A DNA stretch of 64,000 nt from Trichostrongylus colubriformis (Eukaryota; Nematoda; Chromadorea; Rhabditida; Trichostrongylidae). Shown in pieces: positions 10,001 through 21,689 of the stretch. The stretch spans positions 51,384,001 to 51,448,000 of the forward strand of contig OZ022256.1 of NCBI GenBank assembly GCA_963978905.1. Direction: 5' to 3'. Each line of letters begins with the position of its first letter. Positions within the stretch are counted from its first letter, which is position 1. The position numbers and the translations under genes were made by a program. The notes under the pieces were generated by a model, which was given only the letters and a program-made list of their open reading frames with translations, made no database searches and was not told the origin of the DNA.

Positions 10001-13000
10001 AGTCATTGTCCCTGAATGAGAGATGCCGTGCTATCCTTATACATATGTAAAAGGGACATGTATGTCTGTCCCCTCATATCGGTAGCTCGTAATGAGGCGC
10101 AAACGGCAAAGATCATTAGCTATGTGCTTCGAGCACTTTCCTGGCGAAAGAGTGCATGCCAAGATTCTGCACTTCACATCAAAGTCGTTTCCACCATGCT
10201 CCTCGGTCATATGTATCCCAGAGCTTTCTTAAATTACCCCGTCTTTTGCCAGCAAGATGCTCTTGAGTTCCTATTGCTGATGTTCTTCCAGTTGAGTGTA
10301 CGTTGCGTTACATATCTGACATTCAATTTCATAGATTACAAATTTTGGCGGAATACCCATTTTTACAATGTGGCCATGTAAGGTTACTCTCTGATATGCA
10401 CCACTAATCGTAACGCCTGTTTCGCACGAGTTGGCTTTTGATGTTGCCATTAGGGACAGTCATTAAGACGAGATCACCATTCAGCTGCGCTCGAACAAGC
10501 AACTTTTGAATTGCAGCAGTTACTCTATCAGAGCAGAAAGGTAAACATAGGGAAACCTTTTTTAAACGTGGTGTGTTACGGTGCTCAGTGCGTATTCTTC
10601 CACAATGTCCTGGTACAGCATAGCCATTTCGAGCATCTATATCAGAGACTTATAGATTCTCACCGCTCTGTCGGGTCTGTGCGTACATTTGCAGCGATCT
10701 TGAACATGCACTTACCAACCGTATGTTTCACAGTAGCAGGATGTGCTGATGTGGTGTGAATCGAGATTTTATCAGAGCTAGCTTTTCTGCACCACCGCAC
10801 ACTAAGCATGCCATCGCACACTTTAACCTGCATGTCCGGGTAGGAAAGCCAATCATAGCGTGGTGCCTCTTCTGTGAGCTTGATGTACTGCCACTGCTGG
10901 TTAATTAGGAAAAACACTCATCCATTCCGGACTTTATTGATGTTATAATGAAGCAGTCATCCATGTATCTGCAGTACACCAGTGGTAACCGTTCCAGCAA
11001 TTGTTCTTCTATTCTGCTCATAAAGCAGATAGCAAGTACTGGAGATAAGCGCTGACCTATTGCCTAACCTCTAATTCGACAGCAATTTGACGTACCCGAC
11101 AACTCAAAGATATTGTGCTGTAAAAATTGCTTGATCAAGGTCATGATGTGCGCTTTATCCAGTCCAAAGGTCTCTATGGTTCCAAAATACTCCTCGATCA
11201 AAAAGTACTTGTAAAGCTTGATCGTTTTGAACATTAGTATAAAGCGTTGTGACATCAAATAACTTCATCAGGCAGCTTGTTTCCAAGCATTACGCTACTG
11301 CTCAAGGAACTCGGTCATGTTGGTCACTTGAGATGAAATCTTGGTCAGCAGCCGGCTCATAATACGATTTAGGAGCCATGAAAATCGATCGTGTCCTGTG
11401 ATCGGTCATTGATAAGCTGCAGATACATAGGTGACTGCTTCATTATGACATCATCACAATTCAAAATGGAAGGGTGTTCTCGCCTAATGAACCAGTAATC
11501 ACAGTATATCAAGTTCAAATAGGGGTACCACGCCATGGCTGGCTTACTTATCTGAACACGCAGGTGATAGTGTGCGAGGCATGCTCAGTGTGAAGTGGTA
11601 CGGAAAAGCTAGCTCTAAGAACATCTTGATTCACGCCATATCTGCACACCACATGTCTGTGAGACATGCAGTTGTTGAGAGCATGTTCAAGACGGCTGCA
11701 AAAGTGTGCACAGATTCGACAGAACGACGACAGTCTACAAGTCTAGCTTCTGATATAGCTGCATCAAACGACTATGTTGTACCATCACGTCTTGGAAGAA
11801 TACGCAGCGAGTACGGTAACATGCCGCGTCTGAATAAGGTTTTCCTATGCATACCTTTCAGCTCTGACAGAGTAACTGCTGCAATTCAAAGGTGCCTAGT
11901 CGACCACAGCTGGATGATGATGTAGATTTCGTGACTGTTCCTAATGACAACATCAGAAGCCGACTCGTGCGAAACAGGCATTACGATAAGCAGTGCATAT
12001 CAGAGAATTACATTACATGCTCATATGGTACGACTGGGGATTTCACCAAAATTGGTGCAATTTGTCAAATTCTTGTCAGACATGTAACGCAACGCACATT
12101 GGGGAAACTAGATGGAGACTACCAATACGAATCAAAGAACATTTTGATGGTAAAAGACTAGGTAACGCAAGAACACCTCTGGGAAAGCACATGACCGAGG
12201 AGCATGGCGGAAATGACTTTGATGTGAAGTGCTGAATTCTGGCATGCGAGAATGGAATTTCTGCTAGGAAAGTGCTTGAGGCGTTATGGACTTCTGCAAG
12301 ATACCAATAATGAACCGAGATAGGTGCTTATCCATTGCTAATGATTTCTTGCCATTTGCGCCACATTGCGAGCTGCTGATATAAGGCAGGAGATATGCAT
12401 GTCCCTTTTATACAATATGTATAATATAAGGACAGCATGGCACCTGCCACTCGCTGACAATAACAAACACGGAGTGGCGGCGTGCCGCTCTCGCGGTGCT
12501 GGTCTGGATGAGTTTTTTTCTGTTAGAACCGCTAGAGGGATGAGGCCAAATCATAAACCTTGCCACTTCTAGACCTTTGAGGAGCACGGTCTGGTCGAAA
12601 CGTCAGGTCGTTAAAAATGAGTTCCACCTAACAACCTCGTTGGCATAGCAGAGAAATTGGAATTCAAGCAGCGATGCTGAGATTCCATCAAGAAAAGCTT
12701 GGAATTCACCTTGTACCTCAGCTCTTCTTGAAACAGTAATGGCTGCAGAATGTGATTTGGCATATATAATGACAAACGGGGGCCGACCAACGTACAAGTC
12801 GGATGAAAGGAAATTACATGATTCTAAATCCATTTAGAATCACCCTACTAGATACAGTTAATGAACAAAAATACTAGAAGTACCGAGTATTCCCCAAATC
12901 GAAAAACTGGAAGAAGTGAAACTCGTTTGAATTGCCAAAAAGCACCATTCGAACAGCCGTCAGCAGAAGATCGCAGTTCAACTTGTTGTTATGTGTGTTG

Positions 13001-16000
13001 TTATGTCAATGTTGAGTTGCTTCTGACTTTGCGTTCCTGACCATGTGACTAATTCTGTCGTGATATGTGTTGGATACTGTAGGTATTGACTATTTCAGGC
13101 GCCAAGGCTCCCCGACCTTTGGTCTCGCCCCTGATGATACTTTGACCCTGGCGGGATTACATTCCGATCCCGGGATTTGGCGCCTAATGATACTTTGACC
13201 CTAAGGGGGTATATAATGTCTTGTTGATTTGTTATGTTCAGTTTACTGTCTTCTGTTCTGAATAAATCTTCTACCTCGCCGTGGACGTAACAATATGCCT
13301 GTGTTTTATGAACATTTCCAATTTTCAGGGATCCAAAAATGGTGACCAAGACACTCTACGCTGCAACGCCTCCAGAAGACATTACCGTCTACGTTAGTAG
13401 CTCATGTGTACGTCCGCAGTTCTGTCCAGGCAGGGCCAAATTCACGATCACACAGCCTGTGAGTTAAAACGAGGCTAAATGAAGTACGTTATATTAGTGA
13501 AGAGGGGAATTCTGCTCAGTGATGAAAAGTAACGCATTCTCATAGGCGCTAGGTGACAATTTCTGTAAAATTGGGCGTTTGCCACAATTAATTGATTAAT
13601 TAATTAATTAACTATTTACTTATTTATTTAGTTATTGATTAATTAATTAATTATTATTTATTTATTTATTTACTGCACGCATAGCTGCGCTTTTACAATT
13701 ACATACGAAGTCTGCATAAACACATCCTAAACACTTAAGTGCAGAGCGGACTACAGTCTAACCAGAGAGGGTAGAGAGAAGTAAAACAAGGTTTTCGTGG
13801 TATTTGTAGGAAGACAGTGACCATTCAAAAAATTATCGAGTGGCTGAGCTCGTTTTTAGCGTTTCGAAATTCACGATGTGCTTACATAAACATTCACTCA
13901 GACGGGTGACGCTACAGAAAACGTCAATCCAGAACGAAAATAGAGTAGTAGGGAATCTGATTGGATTTTGGATGCCAGGTGTTCTCTACCACTGACAATT
14001 CAGTTTCAGATCCGCCAGATAATAATTATCATTCTGCTTGATCAAGTGGTCTTCTAGACGTGACACGTGATGAAAAGTATTTAAACCATACCCCGAATAT
14101 TCCTACGGTAACGGTGATTTTAGGCCAACACTCCGATTACAATTGAGCAATTAAAAGTAAAGAAACAAACAAAAAAACCACCATGTAAGAAAAAAATCTA
14201 CATAAAGAAGCTGTCAAAACATATCGCGATGCCTCCTCCACCATTCGAGTGAACTTAGGTAGCTGGGAAACGAATAATTGTTCTAGTTTATTTGTTTGGT
14301 TGTTCTAGGTTCCAGATGCCCCTCCTATTTTCCCATTAATATAGCTCTAGACTACGTTAAAAGCCGCCGAACTACATTACCCACTCTGGTATGAAAAAAC
14401 AGAAGATGCGCTTCAGCGTTTCTTTGATTTTTCGTTGTAACTCGATTCTCTTGCAATTTCCAATAAAAAAGTAGTACCATTAGACTCAGCTCCATGAGCT
14501 CTACAAGATAGCATCTTGCAAATTGCGAAGTTTTAAATTTTGCCCCTTCATTTTTTAAAGGTACCAATGAGCACTCAGCACAAGTGAGACTCTAGCTATA
14601 TGTAGTTATAACCAGGAGGCAACTACTCTTACTAAAAGCAATCGGCTCAATCCCCTTCTTTCTTTTTCAATCAGTGACTTGTTTTGTAAAAAGCGAAATA
14701 CCAGTTACTCGATCCTTGGAACACTTAGCGCCAGCTTCCCTTATAAGGGCCATTTTCAGGCCTCTGACTGAAATATGATTCACAATTTTCTGCGTTTTCC
14801 TTTGAACAATTAGAAGAGGTACTGTAGTGGAATTAGCGGGAACGTGATAAAGTATCAAATAAGTATTTATCGAATATGAGGAAAGTATAACTGCTGAAAT
14901 ACTGGAATAGTCAACTTGTGAAATTAGCGAAATGGTGCAAAAGCTTCGGATGACTAGGTATCCATCGAGAGATGCGGAGGCATCAAGATATACCCATAAA
15001 AATTTCGAAAATGAGGCGTTATTGGAATCGGCGAAACTCACGGAAGAGAAGCAAATGTTGACCAATCTCACACGATTTTTATAATTTTTCGAAGTCACCC
15101 ATTCGAGAGATTCAGAAAAATGAGATATTCTTTAATTTACTAATCCCGCGGTGTACGTACCTACTCCTCTCATCGCATTCCACTATTTTCACACTTTCAG
15201 TCCAACTAAGAATGTGGTCTCATGCTATAAAGCACTTTATTGTAGCCTCACATGCACGAAGGATACAATCCATGCACAGACGAAAACGACCTGGCACTTA
15301 TTGAGCTTGACAGTGACATTCCAACTGAAATCGGTACACCAATCTGCATGCGAGAAAACGAGAAACTGGCGCAGAAATTGACGTCGGTTGGATACGGTTT
15401 CGACCGTAAGTTCAGAAAGCATTTTTGTTGCAGAGGACAATAACGTTCATTATCCCCATTGTCAGATTCTTTCTGAACTCTCTCCTTCTACCTCGTCCTT
15501 GCATTTGAATATGAATTCGCTCCATTCAGAAAATTAGGAAGGGATCATCGCTATCGAAACGTTGTCCCAGAGGCGATGGTATACCCAGCACACCTGAACT
15601 GAGTTATTGATTCTTGGTGACCCTAGCATAGTTAGTAGTAACCTAAATGCTATTTTCCCGACTTCTTTATTTGCTAACAATATGCTAATGCAGACGGAGC
15701 CAACTGGTTTCGTTCCAAATCTGAAACGTTTAGAGAAAAGTCTTAAACTTAGTTAAAAATTGTCCGTCACTTCTCTCAATAATCAACATTGCATGATTGT
15801 TTCGCGATCAATGGCTTAAGTCATCTCAACCCTTCTAAATTTGAGACTTCACGTTATACTCTGTCCGTGAAATTCAAGATAACCTTGTTTGGAAGCAAAA
15901 TTTTCTTTGATATTCATACATCCTTAATTTGAAAAGTTGATGGAAATGGTATGTTTCTTCTTGAGCTAACCACCCTGACCCAAAGCCACTCCACTGGCTA

Positions 16001-19000
16001 CAGAAGGTCGATTTCCATTCCGACGACGTTCAGGAATCAGACACAAGAATTACTGCGTCCCATCGCACAAAATCTACGTGTATGGTGAGTAAGGAATTCG
16101 AAAGAATTATTCGCTATTGTAGTCAAAAAATGAGTTCGTCTTGCAGGGCGACAGCGGTGGACCTTTGGTCCAGCTTAATCACAAGAACAAATATGTTCTC
16201 GTCGGGATAGTGAGCGGCGGAATTCCAGAATGTAGTGAAACAATTACCGAAGAACAGAGGAACATTTTGCGTACTTGAGCTTTTTACAAACCTTTGAAAA
16301 CTAGTTTGATTGCTCTTTCCAGCGAGAGAGAGTTACTTCACTAACTTACGAGGCCACCTCGATTGGATTTGCACACATACAGGTCAGGAGGTCTAAGGGT
16401 TTTTTATGTACCGTTATGTACCGTGCCAAGTGGAGGAGTTGTTCCGTATACTCTTAGGACACATGAACTTATTTTACCTATTCTAGTTTATTTTATCCTG
16501 TTCCATTTTATTTAGACACTAATATGTCAGCAGAAAACAGGAGATCCTTCGATGACAGCAGAAGTCGAATAAATGCATGACTGATCCTTTTGTAAGCTGG
16601 GAACGGGGCTATAGCATTGTTCGAACGAAAGTGAGAACAAGATCTTAAAATTGGGCGGGAACTAAGCTGCAAAAGCTATTGATTAGCAGGGTACACCGGG
16701 AGTTGAGGATTGCTTGGTAGGGAGGTCGTATTTAATCGGACGGAAGAGAGGCTCTTTCCGAAATCTTAATTTTCAGCATGAGAAGCGAACAGTATTTCGC
16801 TGCGAACTCGTATGAGGAAATGTGGAATAAGTATCTTTTTGCTTCAAGTGAGAATACATAGCAACAAAACGCATACATAGCAACTATACAATCCGGCAAC
16901 ATTTACTGGTGCTGTGGTATTGTAGAGGTAAAAAAGGGGTCTTGCTGAAGTGGCTATTTTCCTCGACAACTGGGAGTGCCCTGTTGATTGGACAAATAGA
17001 CATGTGTAACAAATGGTAGAAACCGTAATATATCTCGAATACACATCATTGTCTTCAGCCTTTTACCTATGTGATATGATGCATGAACGACATCGTTCCG
17101 ATGCTTTTCCTGCTATGACCGCGTTCATGCTCTGCGCTGGCTGGGCTTCGCCGCGCGCAAGCAGTAAGGAAGAGTGGCACGGGGAGGTTAAGACGACGCA
17201 GGCAACGAAGCAGGGTGGCCTAGGCGTCTCCCCCTCGACACCCTGCCTCGTTACCTTCAGCGTCTCTGCCATGCGCTGCCGCCGGCACCGCAGAGTATGA
17301 AAGCGGTCTCAAGTTCTCACGTGAACACTACCTATCAGTGACAGATGTTGAGAATTTTGATGATATCGGGCTGTTCTCTGCTATATAGCAAACTATCATT
17401 TTAGCCGAATCCTTGACTGAGAAGTTCGTCTGCGCGGTGCATTCAATGGACACTATGACATTTCTTGAGAAATACCAATAGGCCGCTTTCATACTCGCAA
17501 GGGAAGGACCCGAGGTCGAAGTGACCATTCGAGATGGGATACATATGGTCCGACGTATTTTCGGACGCTGGTCTCGAACCTGCTCCAAATTTGTGGAACG
17601 ATTTTCTGAGTGGAGTTATTGAGGATTTTTTGGAAAACATTACCATTACAGTTAGTGCCGTAAGAGTGTTAAAATCGCGCGAAAACGCGTTTTCGCGTTT
17701 TTTATCGTTTTTCGCCATAAATCGATTTTGATTATTTTCACTTAACATATATATTTTAGCATCAACTCGTCGAGCTCTACAAGATGGTACCACAAGTTTT
17801 TGGTTTTCTCAGATTGTGCTAGGCCATTTTTCCACATTCTGAAAAGTTTGAGGGAAAATTTCTTTGAAACTGGGTGAACTGGCAGCGAAGTCCCCTTACA
17901 TCTCTGATCTAAGTTTACAGCTGTGTAGGAATTTCAGAGTTTCACTCATTTCAGACGAACCCGTGTTCCTTGGTGTGACCCTAAACAGTGCCTCCGTGTA
18001 TATGCTGTTAAAAAACCATCTTATCTCATTTCCAACCGCAGATTCCCCATTGAAATGTACACCGCTGGATTCCTCAGGGAAAATGCTATCGCATGATATA
18101 CAGAAACCATGGTGTTCATGAAATTCCTATTTTCCTCATTCCTCATAACCATCGGATATGCGCATGATAACAGTACTGCCTATTCCCGAAATATAAATAG
18201 TGCCCTACGTATAGGAGTCTGCTCAATCAAAAAAGTTGGGTCGCGGAGTTTTCTGCGATCTTGAAGATAGGAATAGTGTGGTACACAAAAAAAGGAATAT
18301 AGCACTTACTGCACATGATAACACTTATGGGTATGTCTTCCAGTGTTTCCCGGACACAGAAGAGGATTATGAAGATGCAAATAATACAGTCAAAGTGATC
18401 GGTCGGACTTTATATTTGCGAAAAGTGCTCACCGTTTGAACATGCCTGATGCCAAGAGGACCATCAAAATGAGGTGGTGTGAGGTCTCTCCAGGGATCCG
18501 AACCATAGTCTTGTGAAACGAGACATCCGCCTCTCCGCGAGGCGGCTCTCGGCTCATTGGTCATTTCGCCTGTGGTATATTTGATTCGGGAAACGGCCTT
18601 GTAGCTCTGCTCGGCCAATCGTTCTGCAAATTTGGGATGCAGATCCGAGATCAGCGTCCGGAAATACGTCGGACCATATGTACCCCATTCCGAATGGCCA
18701 CTTCGACCTCGGGTCCTTCCCTTGTCAACGCCGGCAGGGCGTGACTGCGTTGTTCAAAGACAGCGGGGCAGGGTGACATAGGTGGAGGTGTACGGAGGAT
18801 CGCACCTTCGCCCTGTAGCCGGCACTACAGTCTAAGAATACCGCCTCACTTTTCATACATGATCAGATTCAGGTGTCTGCCCCATCCAGCAGATGGGATC
18901 ACATCACGATGAAGGCAGTTTTTCTAAAGAACATGTAAGTGCCAATTTTCACACTTTCGTACTTAGCAGGTTTCCGTAGGTGGGGAACTGTTGATGAGTG

Positions 19001-19197
19001 AAATGGATTAGATAATTATCGAGTCGCTGATTCAACCTGCTTGGAAAATCGGAGCGTAATAATATCCATTTTCCCGATCAATATATATCTAATCCGTTGC
19101 ACAGATTGTATATTCCGCAGAATCCATGCAATGATGTTTTCAGATCTCTATCGAAATAGGAGTAATCGAGGGGAAACCAAAAGTGACGTCTAAGTGA
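7031..19197 (+). CDS. secreted S1-family serine protease, gene 1 (possibly defective)
   Basis: Trypsin-fold endopeptidase. Exons: 7031-7151, 8626-8706, about 8935-9069, 13329-13458, 15246-15405, 15966-16084, 16147-16258, 16323-16382, 18873-18934, 19144-19197. The start is the ATG directly after CTTTCAG. Exon 1 gives a signal peptide (MQLILLLCLFLLSPNVFT) and a propeptide with CGA. The triad is His in ILTAAHC (exon 3), Asp in ENDLALIEL (exon 5) and Ser in GDSGGPL (exon 7). STCMGDSGG places Ser at position 189 (chymotrypsin numbering), against Asp in trypsin. Oddities: the exon 7 donor is GG (16259-16260) where gene 3 has GT, and reading on meets TGA within eight codons. Homology of exon 3 runs upstream of its only usable acceptor into an in-frame TGA at 8903-8905. 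Exon 4 is the most divergent from paralogs. AATAAA is at 19256. Confidence 0.72.
7268..8311. mobile_element. MITE M3 copy 2, split by a ~0.66-kb unrelated insertion
   Basis: The left arm (GAATGAGTTTCTCTGTTACC at 7289) and GC-rich core run to about 7582. The distal right arm resumes at about 8249 (AAATATATGGGTGACAAAGA) and ends GTGCACGATCCC. The intervening 7583-8248 matches none of the other M3 copies. It is GC-rich, open in several short frames and starts near GTTGCAAACGGCGCCCCATG. I do not recognise it. The element lies in intron 1 of gene 1. Confidence 0.55.
9792..11540 (-). mobile_element. Penelope-like retroelement, copy L (minus strand), decayed
   Basis: On the minus strand a broken frame contains a reverse transcriptase core: GQRLSPVLAICFMSR, then YCRYMDDCFIITS with the YMDD box at 10953-10967. 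A thumb-like stretch follows (LSVRWCRKASSDKISIH, 10660-10917), then a degraded zinc-finger and GIY-YIG region (QICNATY, about 10320). RT plus a GIY-YIG-type endonuclease is diagnostic of Penelope-like elements. Stops and frameshifts make it inactive. Its outer end near 9800 mirrors the outer end of copy R, so the two copies are tail-out. It lies in intron 3 of gene 1. Confidence 0.7.
9808..9842 (-). ncRNA. hammerhead-ribozyme-like relic at the end of Penelope copy L
   Basis: Minus strand: TTAAGGAAGGCGATCTGATC followed by GAAAC-GTC. GAAAC with GTC and the small hairpin CGAT-CTG-ATCG fit the minimal type I hammerhead reported at Penelope ends. The CUGANGA box is decayed (TTAAGGA), so the motif is probably inactive. 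Confidence 0.35.
11540..12622 (+). mobile_element. Penelope-like retroelement, copy R (plus strand), 5'-truncated
   Basis: The plus strand encodes the same thumb region (LSVKWYGKASSKNILIHA, from 11572). Downstream is a CxxC plus GIY-YIG-like segment, CQTCNATHIGETRWRLPIRI (about 12085), followed by KEHFDGKRL..TPLGKHMTEEHGG. The RT palm found in copy L is missing, so this copy is 5'-truncated. Frames change at least once. The pairing of a fuller copy with an inverted truncated copy is a known Penelope arrangement. The 3' end CGAAACGTCAGGTCGTTAA matches the inverse of the left end of copy L. Confidence 0.7.
12575..12608 (+). ncRNA. hammerhead-ribozyme-like relic at the end of Penelope copy R
   Basis: TTTGAGGAGCACGGTCTGGT is followed by CGAAACGTC. 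The core CUGANGA appears as TTGAGGA with only the leading C changed. A possible stem II pairs CGGT with GTCG through wobbles. GAAAC-GTC is intact. Better preserved than the left relic. Confidence 0.4.
13068..13292. mobile_element. solo LTR (225 bp) with 5-bp target duplication
   Basis: The block starts TGTTGGATACTG, ends GACGTAACA and is flanked on both sides by ATATG (13063-13067 and 13293-13297). Inside are a TATATAA box (about 13210) and AATAAA (13261-13266), the normal promoter and poly(A) layout of an LTR read on the plus strand. No internal retroelement sequence adjoins it, which is the expected product of LTR-LTR recombination. It sits in intron 3 of gene 1, 36 bp before exon 4. The 5-bp duplication fits Gypsy or BEL/Pao families. 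Confidence 0.7.
13586..13673. repeat. AT microsatellite (ATTA/ATTT)
   Basis: Imperfect runs of TTAA and TTTA tetranucleotides lie in intron 4 of gene 1. The rest of that intron (to 15245) holds no recognisable gene. Confidence 0.85.
17117..17308. mobile_element. MITE M1 in gene 1 intron 8
   Basis: The ends GACCGCGTTCATGCTCTGCG and CGCAGAGTATGAAAGCGGTC are inverted copies of each other. The interior is GC-rich (GAGTGGCACGGGGAGG..GCCTAGGCGTCTCC). The same element occupies the homologous intron of gene 3 (50948-51138), and most of it is in the pseudogene (31644-31775), so it was there before the genes were duplicated. Confidence 0.7.
17481..18846. mobile_element. MITE M2 in gene 1 intron 8, split by an E1-type element
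   Basis: The left 17 bp (GGCCGCTTTCATACTC) and the right ~120 bp (from CAACGCCGGCAGGGCGTG at 18726 to GAATACCGCC) form one ~135-bp MITE. It is intact in gene 3 (51302-51434) and the pseudogene (31951-32083). In gene 1 a 1.2-kb element separates the two parts. Confidence 0.7.
17498..18724. mobile_element. E1-type TIR element nested in MITE M2
   Basis: TIRs of about 100 bp start CAAGGGAAGGACCCGAGGTC and end with the inverse, continuing through the equivalent of CATATGGTCCGACGTATTTT. The terminal CAAGGGAAGG and the subterminal CCAAATTTG..GGAGTTATTGAGG are shared with E1 copy A. The uninterrupted M2 of gene 3 gives the empty site (CATACTCAACG). No transposase frame was seen; the target duplication is at most 2-3 bp. 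Confidence 0.7.
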
Positions 19198-19255
19198 TTC
19201 ACCAGATCAGACTTCTACTCTATTTTGAGTAGGTTTTGTAGCAGACGTGCTGGTG

Positions 19256-19261
19256 AATAAA
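19256..19261 (+). terminator. poly(A) signal of gene 1
   Basis: AATAAA lies 59 nt after the stop, in TGGTGAATAAATC, a context shared with gene 3 and, in part, the pseudogene. Confidence 0.65.
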
Positions 19262-21547
19262 TCTCGTGATACTGCATAACTAGATACTCTCATACCAATG
19301 ATAGGGCTCGTGATGCCATTCACCAGTCTGCGTTCCATATCTGCTGTGCGCGTCTGGGAGCAGAGTTACAAGCACAAATGCGATAGGCAAGAACAACAGA
19401 TGTGTGCTTCGCTAGCCAAGTGTTTATGTGTTAATACTCAAGTTTCAGGGGTCACGGATTCGGATACTTGCTGAAAGTGCCTCTTTGCATTTACCCAAAT
19501 TACTTCCCGAACGTTACAGACAAAGAATTATATGCTTCGAAAGCTTGATACCACTACGAAAGAGCATTTGTAAGGAATTGAATCCGAATTTGAATGAGTT
19601 TTCGCCGTTTTATCATGTACACTTCCACTTCTTCGTTTATTGCCTTCACGAACATGTTTTTCACAGTCAGTGTATGAATTAATCTAGAAGTGAACATGGT
19701 TTACACGGACACTAGTCAAATTTGTGTCTCTTCCGAGTGATTACAAGTTTTAATGAAAACCCAGTCGAACGTTTGTACAAATGCCGAGTATTCTTCAACA
19801 CAGCCTGCCTTACATTCAAGTAGCAATCTTGGCAGAACTCACATTAGGCCAGAGGATCATTTTTATCTATGAAGTGTTGGTTGTCAGAAATGTTCTGCCC
19901 AAAGTTGTGCTAACGCACCTAAGACGTAGAAGTGGAAATGTACATATAAAACAGCCAAATTGGATTCATTTCCTCAAAAATGCTACAGAACAGCCGTATC
20001 ATTGAAAACTACCCAAGAAGTGGACTCCAGCCTTTCCGTTGAATTTGGCGGACATGTCTAGCAAAATCGCTGGCCAAGAGGTCACATTTTCGAGAGTCCT
20101 CAATGTGTGGTGTTCATACACAGCAGAAACCGAAATGACGCTTGCTTGTGTGAGAAGCTACGCTCAAGAAAAGTTTGACGGCTAGCAAGGGCCTGCTAAC
20201 GAGCATTCCACTCTAAGTCACACAGTACGAAGTCTCCAAACCGTAAGATTTACTTATAGCAACCACATTTCCCGTGAAGACAATGATAGGGGTGATTTCC
20301 GTGACGAGGAACTCCTGAGAGAATCTTACAAGTGAAAACTAGAGGTCTATGAAAATTACATGTGATGCAGCTTCCTGGTCATAGGGGCACAGATATCTTA
20401 TTCGGAACCATGTGGGAACAACCCAAAAAAGTAAAACCACGAAGCAAACACTAGCAGTTCACTGAACAGTGACGCGGAAACCAATTAGATATTTTTGGCA
20501 TACTGTAACGCAGCTTGTGTGTGCGTGCGCGATTGCATTTAACTGACAACTGGGGACCGTTCGCGTCGGAATCTTATAATCTTGTGCAGCAGACTCGCTA
20601 TTCGCCGAGCCCTCCATACGTAAGAGCTTGGCACTTGCTGCATCTGATTGCTATGTATGAGATACACGCGGCTCCTTTGCATTTCAGTGATGAGAAGCAC
20701 CGGACAGCACGTCTGCAAATAAGCCTAATTGGGTGGGGTGGATAGGTGAGAAACTAGCGAGCGAGTGCGACGTTTCACACAGTGGTGTACGAGTGGGTTG
20801 CCCTATGTAGTAGCGCCGCAAGCGGATCCTACGTCTGAATTTATTGGTCATGCAGTGCTCTACACTTTATCCGCTGCGAGAGCTTCCAAAAATTGGTTTT
20901 TCGTGATTGAATAGTTTGCGCAAATTCTATGAGGTCCTTTGCGCATCAGCATGGTGACAAGTCACTTTCGCAGTCTTTTTGGGAATGCAGGCGCTTAAGT
21001 TCGCACAACATTAACAGATCAAACATGGATTACGCTGCTCCTTCAAAATCCTCGCATCTGCTCATTCTCCCTCCGCTCTCCCACTGCGCCTTCAGAATCC
21101 AGCAGAATGGCTACGAGTGTAGCAAAGCAGGTGCTTACACGAGTATGTAATGGGTGCTTTCACAACGACAACAACACCTTGAATTGATACTTACTCCTTC
21201 AGTTCTAGGGATTGATTGACATTGAGCTGTCGATATCCTCTAACATTACCTCATCAAAATGCCGCAACAGCAGACAAACCCATTGAGAAAGAGACCCTTA
21301 GAGTGGCTGTTTAAAGGCACTTTCCGCGATAATCTTACCTGCTATTTACCCTGCCGCAGCCGATAGACCCACGGGTAACTGTAGCGGCTGTACCCTTAGA
21401 GCGGCGCCACGAGCCCTCCTGGCAGCGCAAAGCCCGCGGGAGGCAACTGGGACCCCGCCCACCAATTGGTGACCCCACCCAATTGGTGACCAATTGGTGA
21501 AGGATGCGGTTCCCATTTCTGAGGTTCTTGGTCTTTTTTGCTAGTTT

Positions 21548-21664
21548 TTTTCACTGCTACTGAGTAAATTAGCGGCTCTGGGTTCATTATTGACCCCGAT
21601 TACGGTTTTCACTGTTACTGAGTAAATTAGCGGCTCTGGGTTCATTATTGACCCCGATTACGGT
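21548..21664. repeat. 58-bp direct repeat, two units
   Basis: TTCACTGCTACTGAGTAAAT, then TAGCGGCTCTGGGTTC and GACCCCGATTACGG, is repeated once with a single early mismatch (GCT to GTT). Just upstream ACCAATTGGTGACC-type motifs repeat at 21457-21500. Confidence 0.8.
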
Positions 21665-21689
21665 CGCTCCCCTAACGCGGGAAGTGCCT

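Noticed and set aside
10016..10381. 121-codon plus-strand frame
   Set aside because: It is the antisense of the minus-strand Penelope copy; the retroelement reading explains the region better.
13083..13290. GC-rich stretch with repeated GATACTTTGACCC considered as a riboswitch-like structure
   Set aside because: It is fully inside the solo LTR defined by TG..CA ends and 5-bp duplications.
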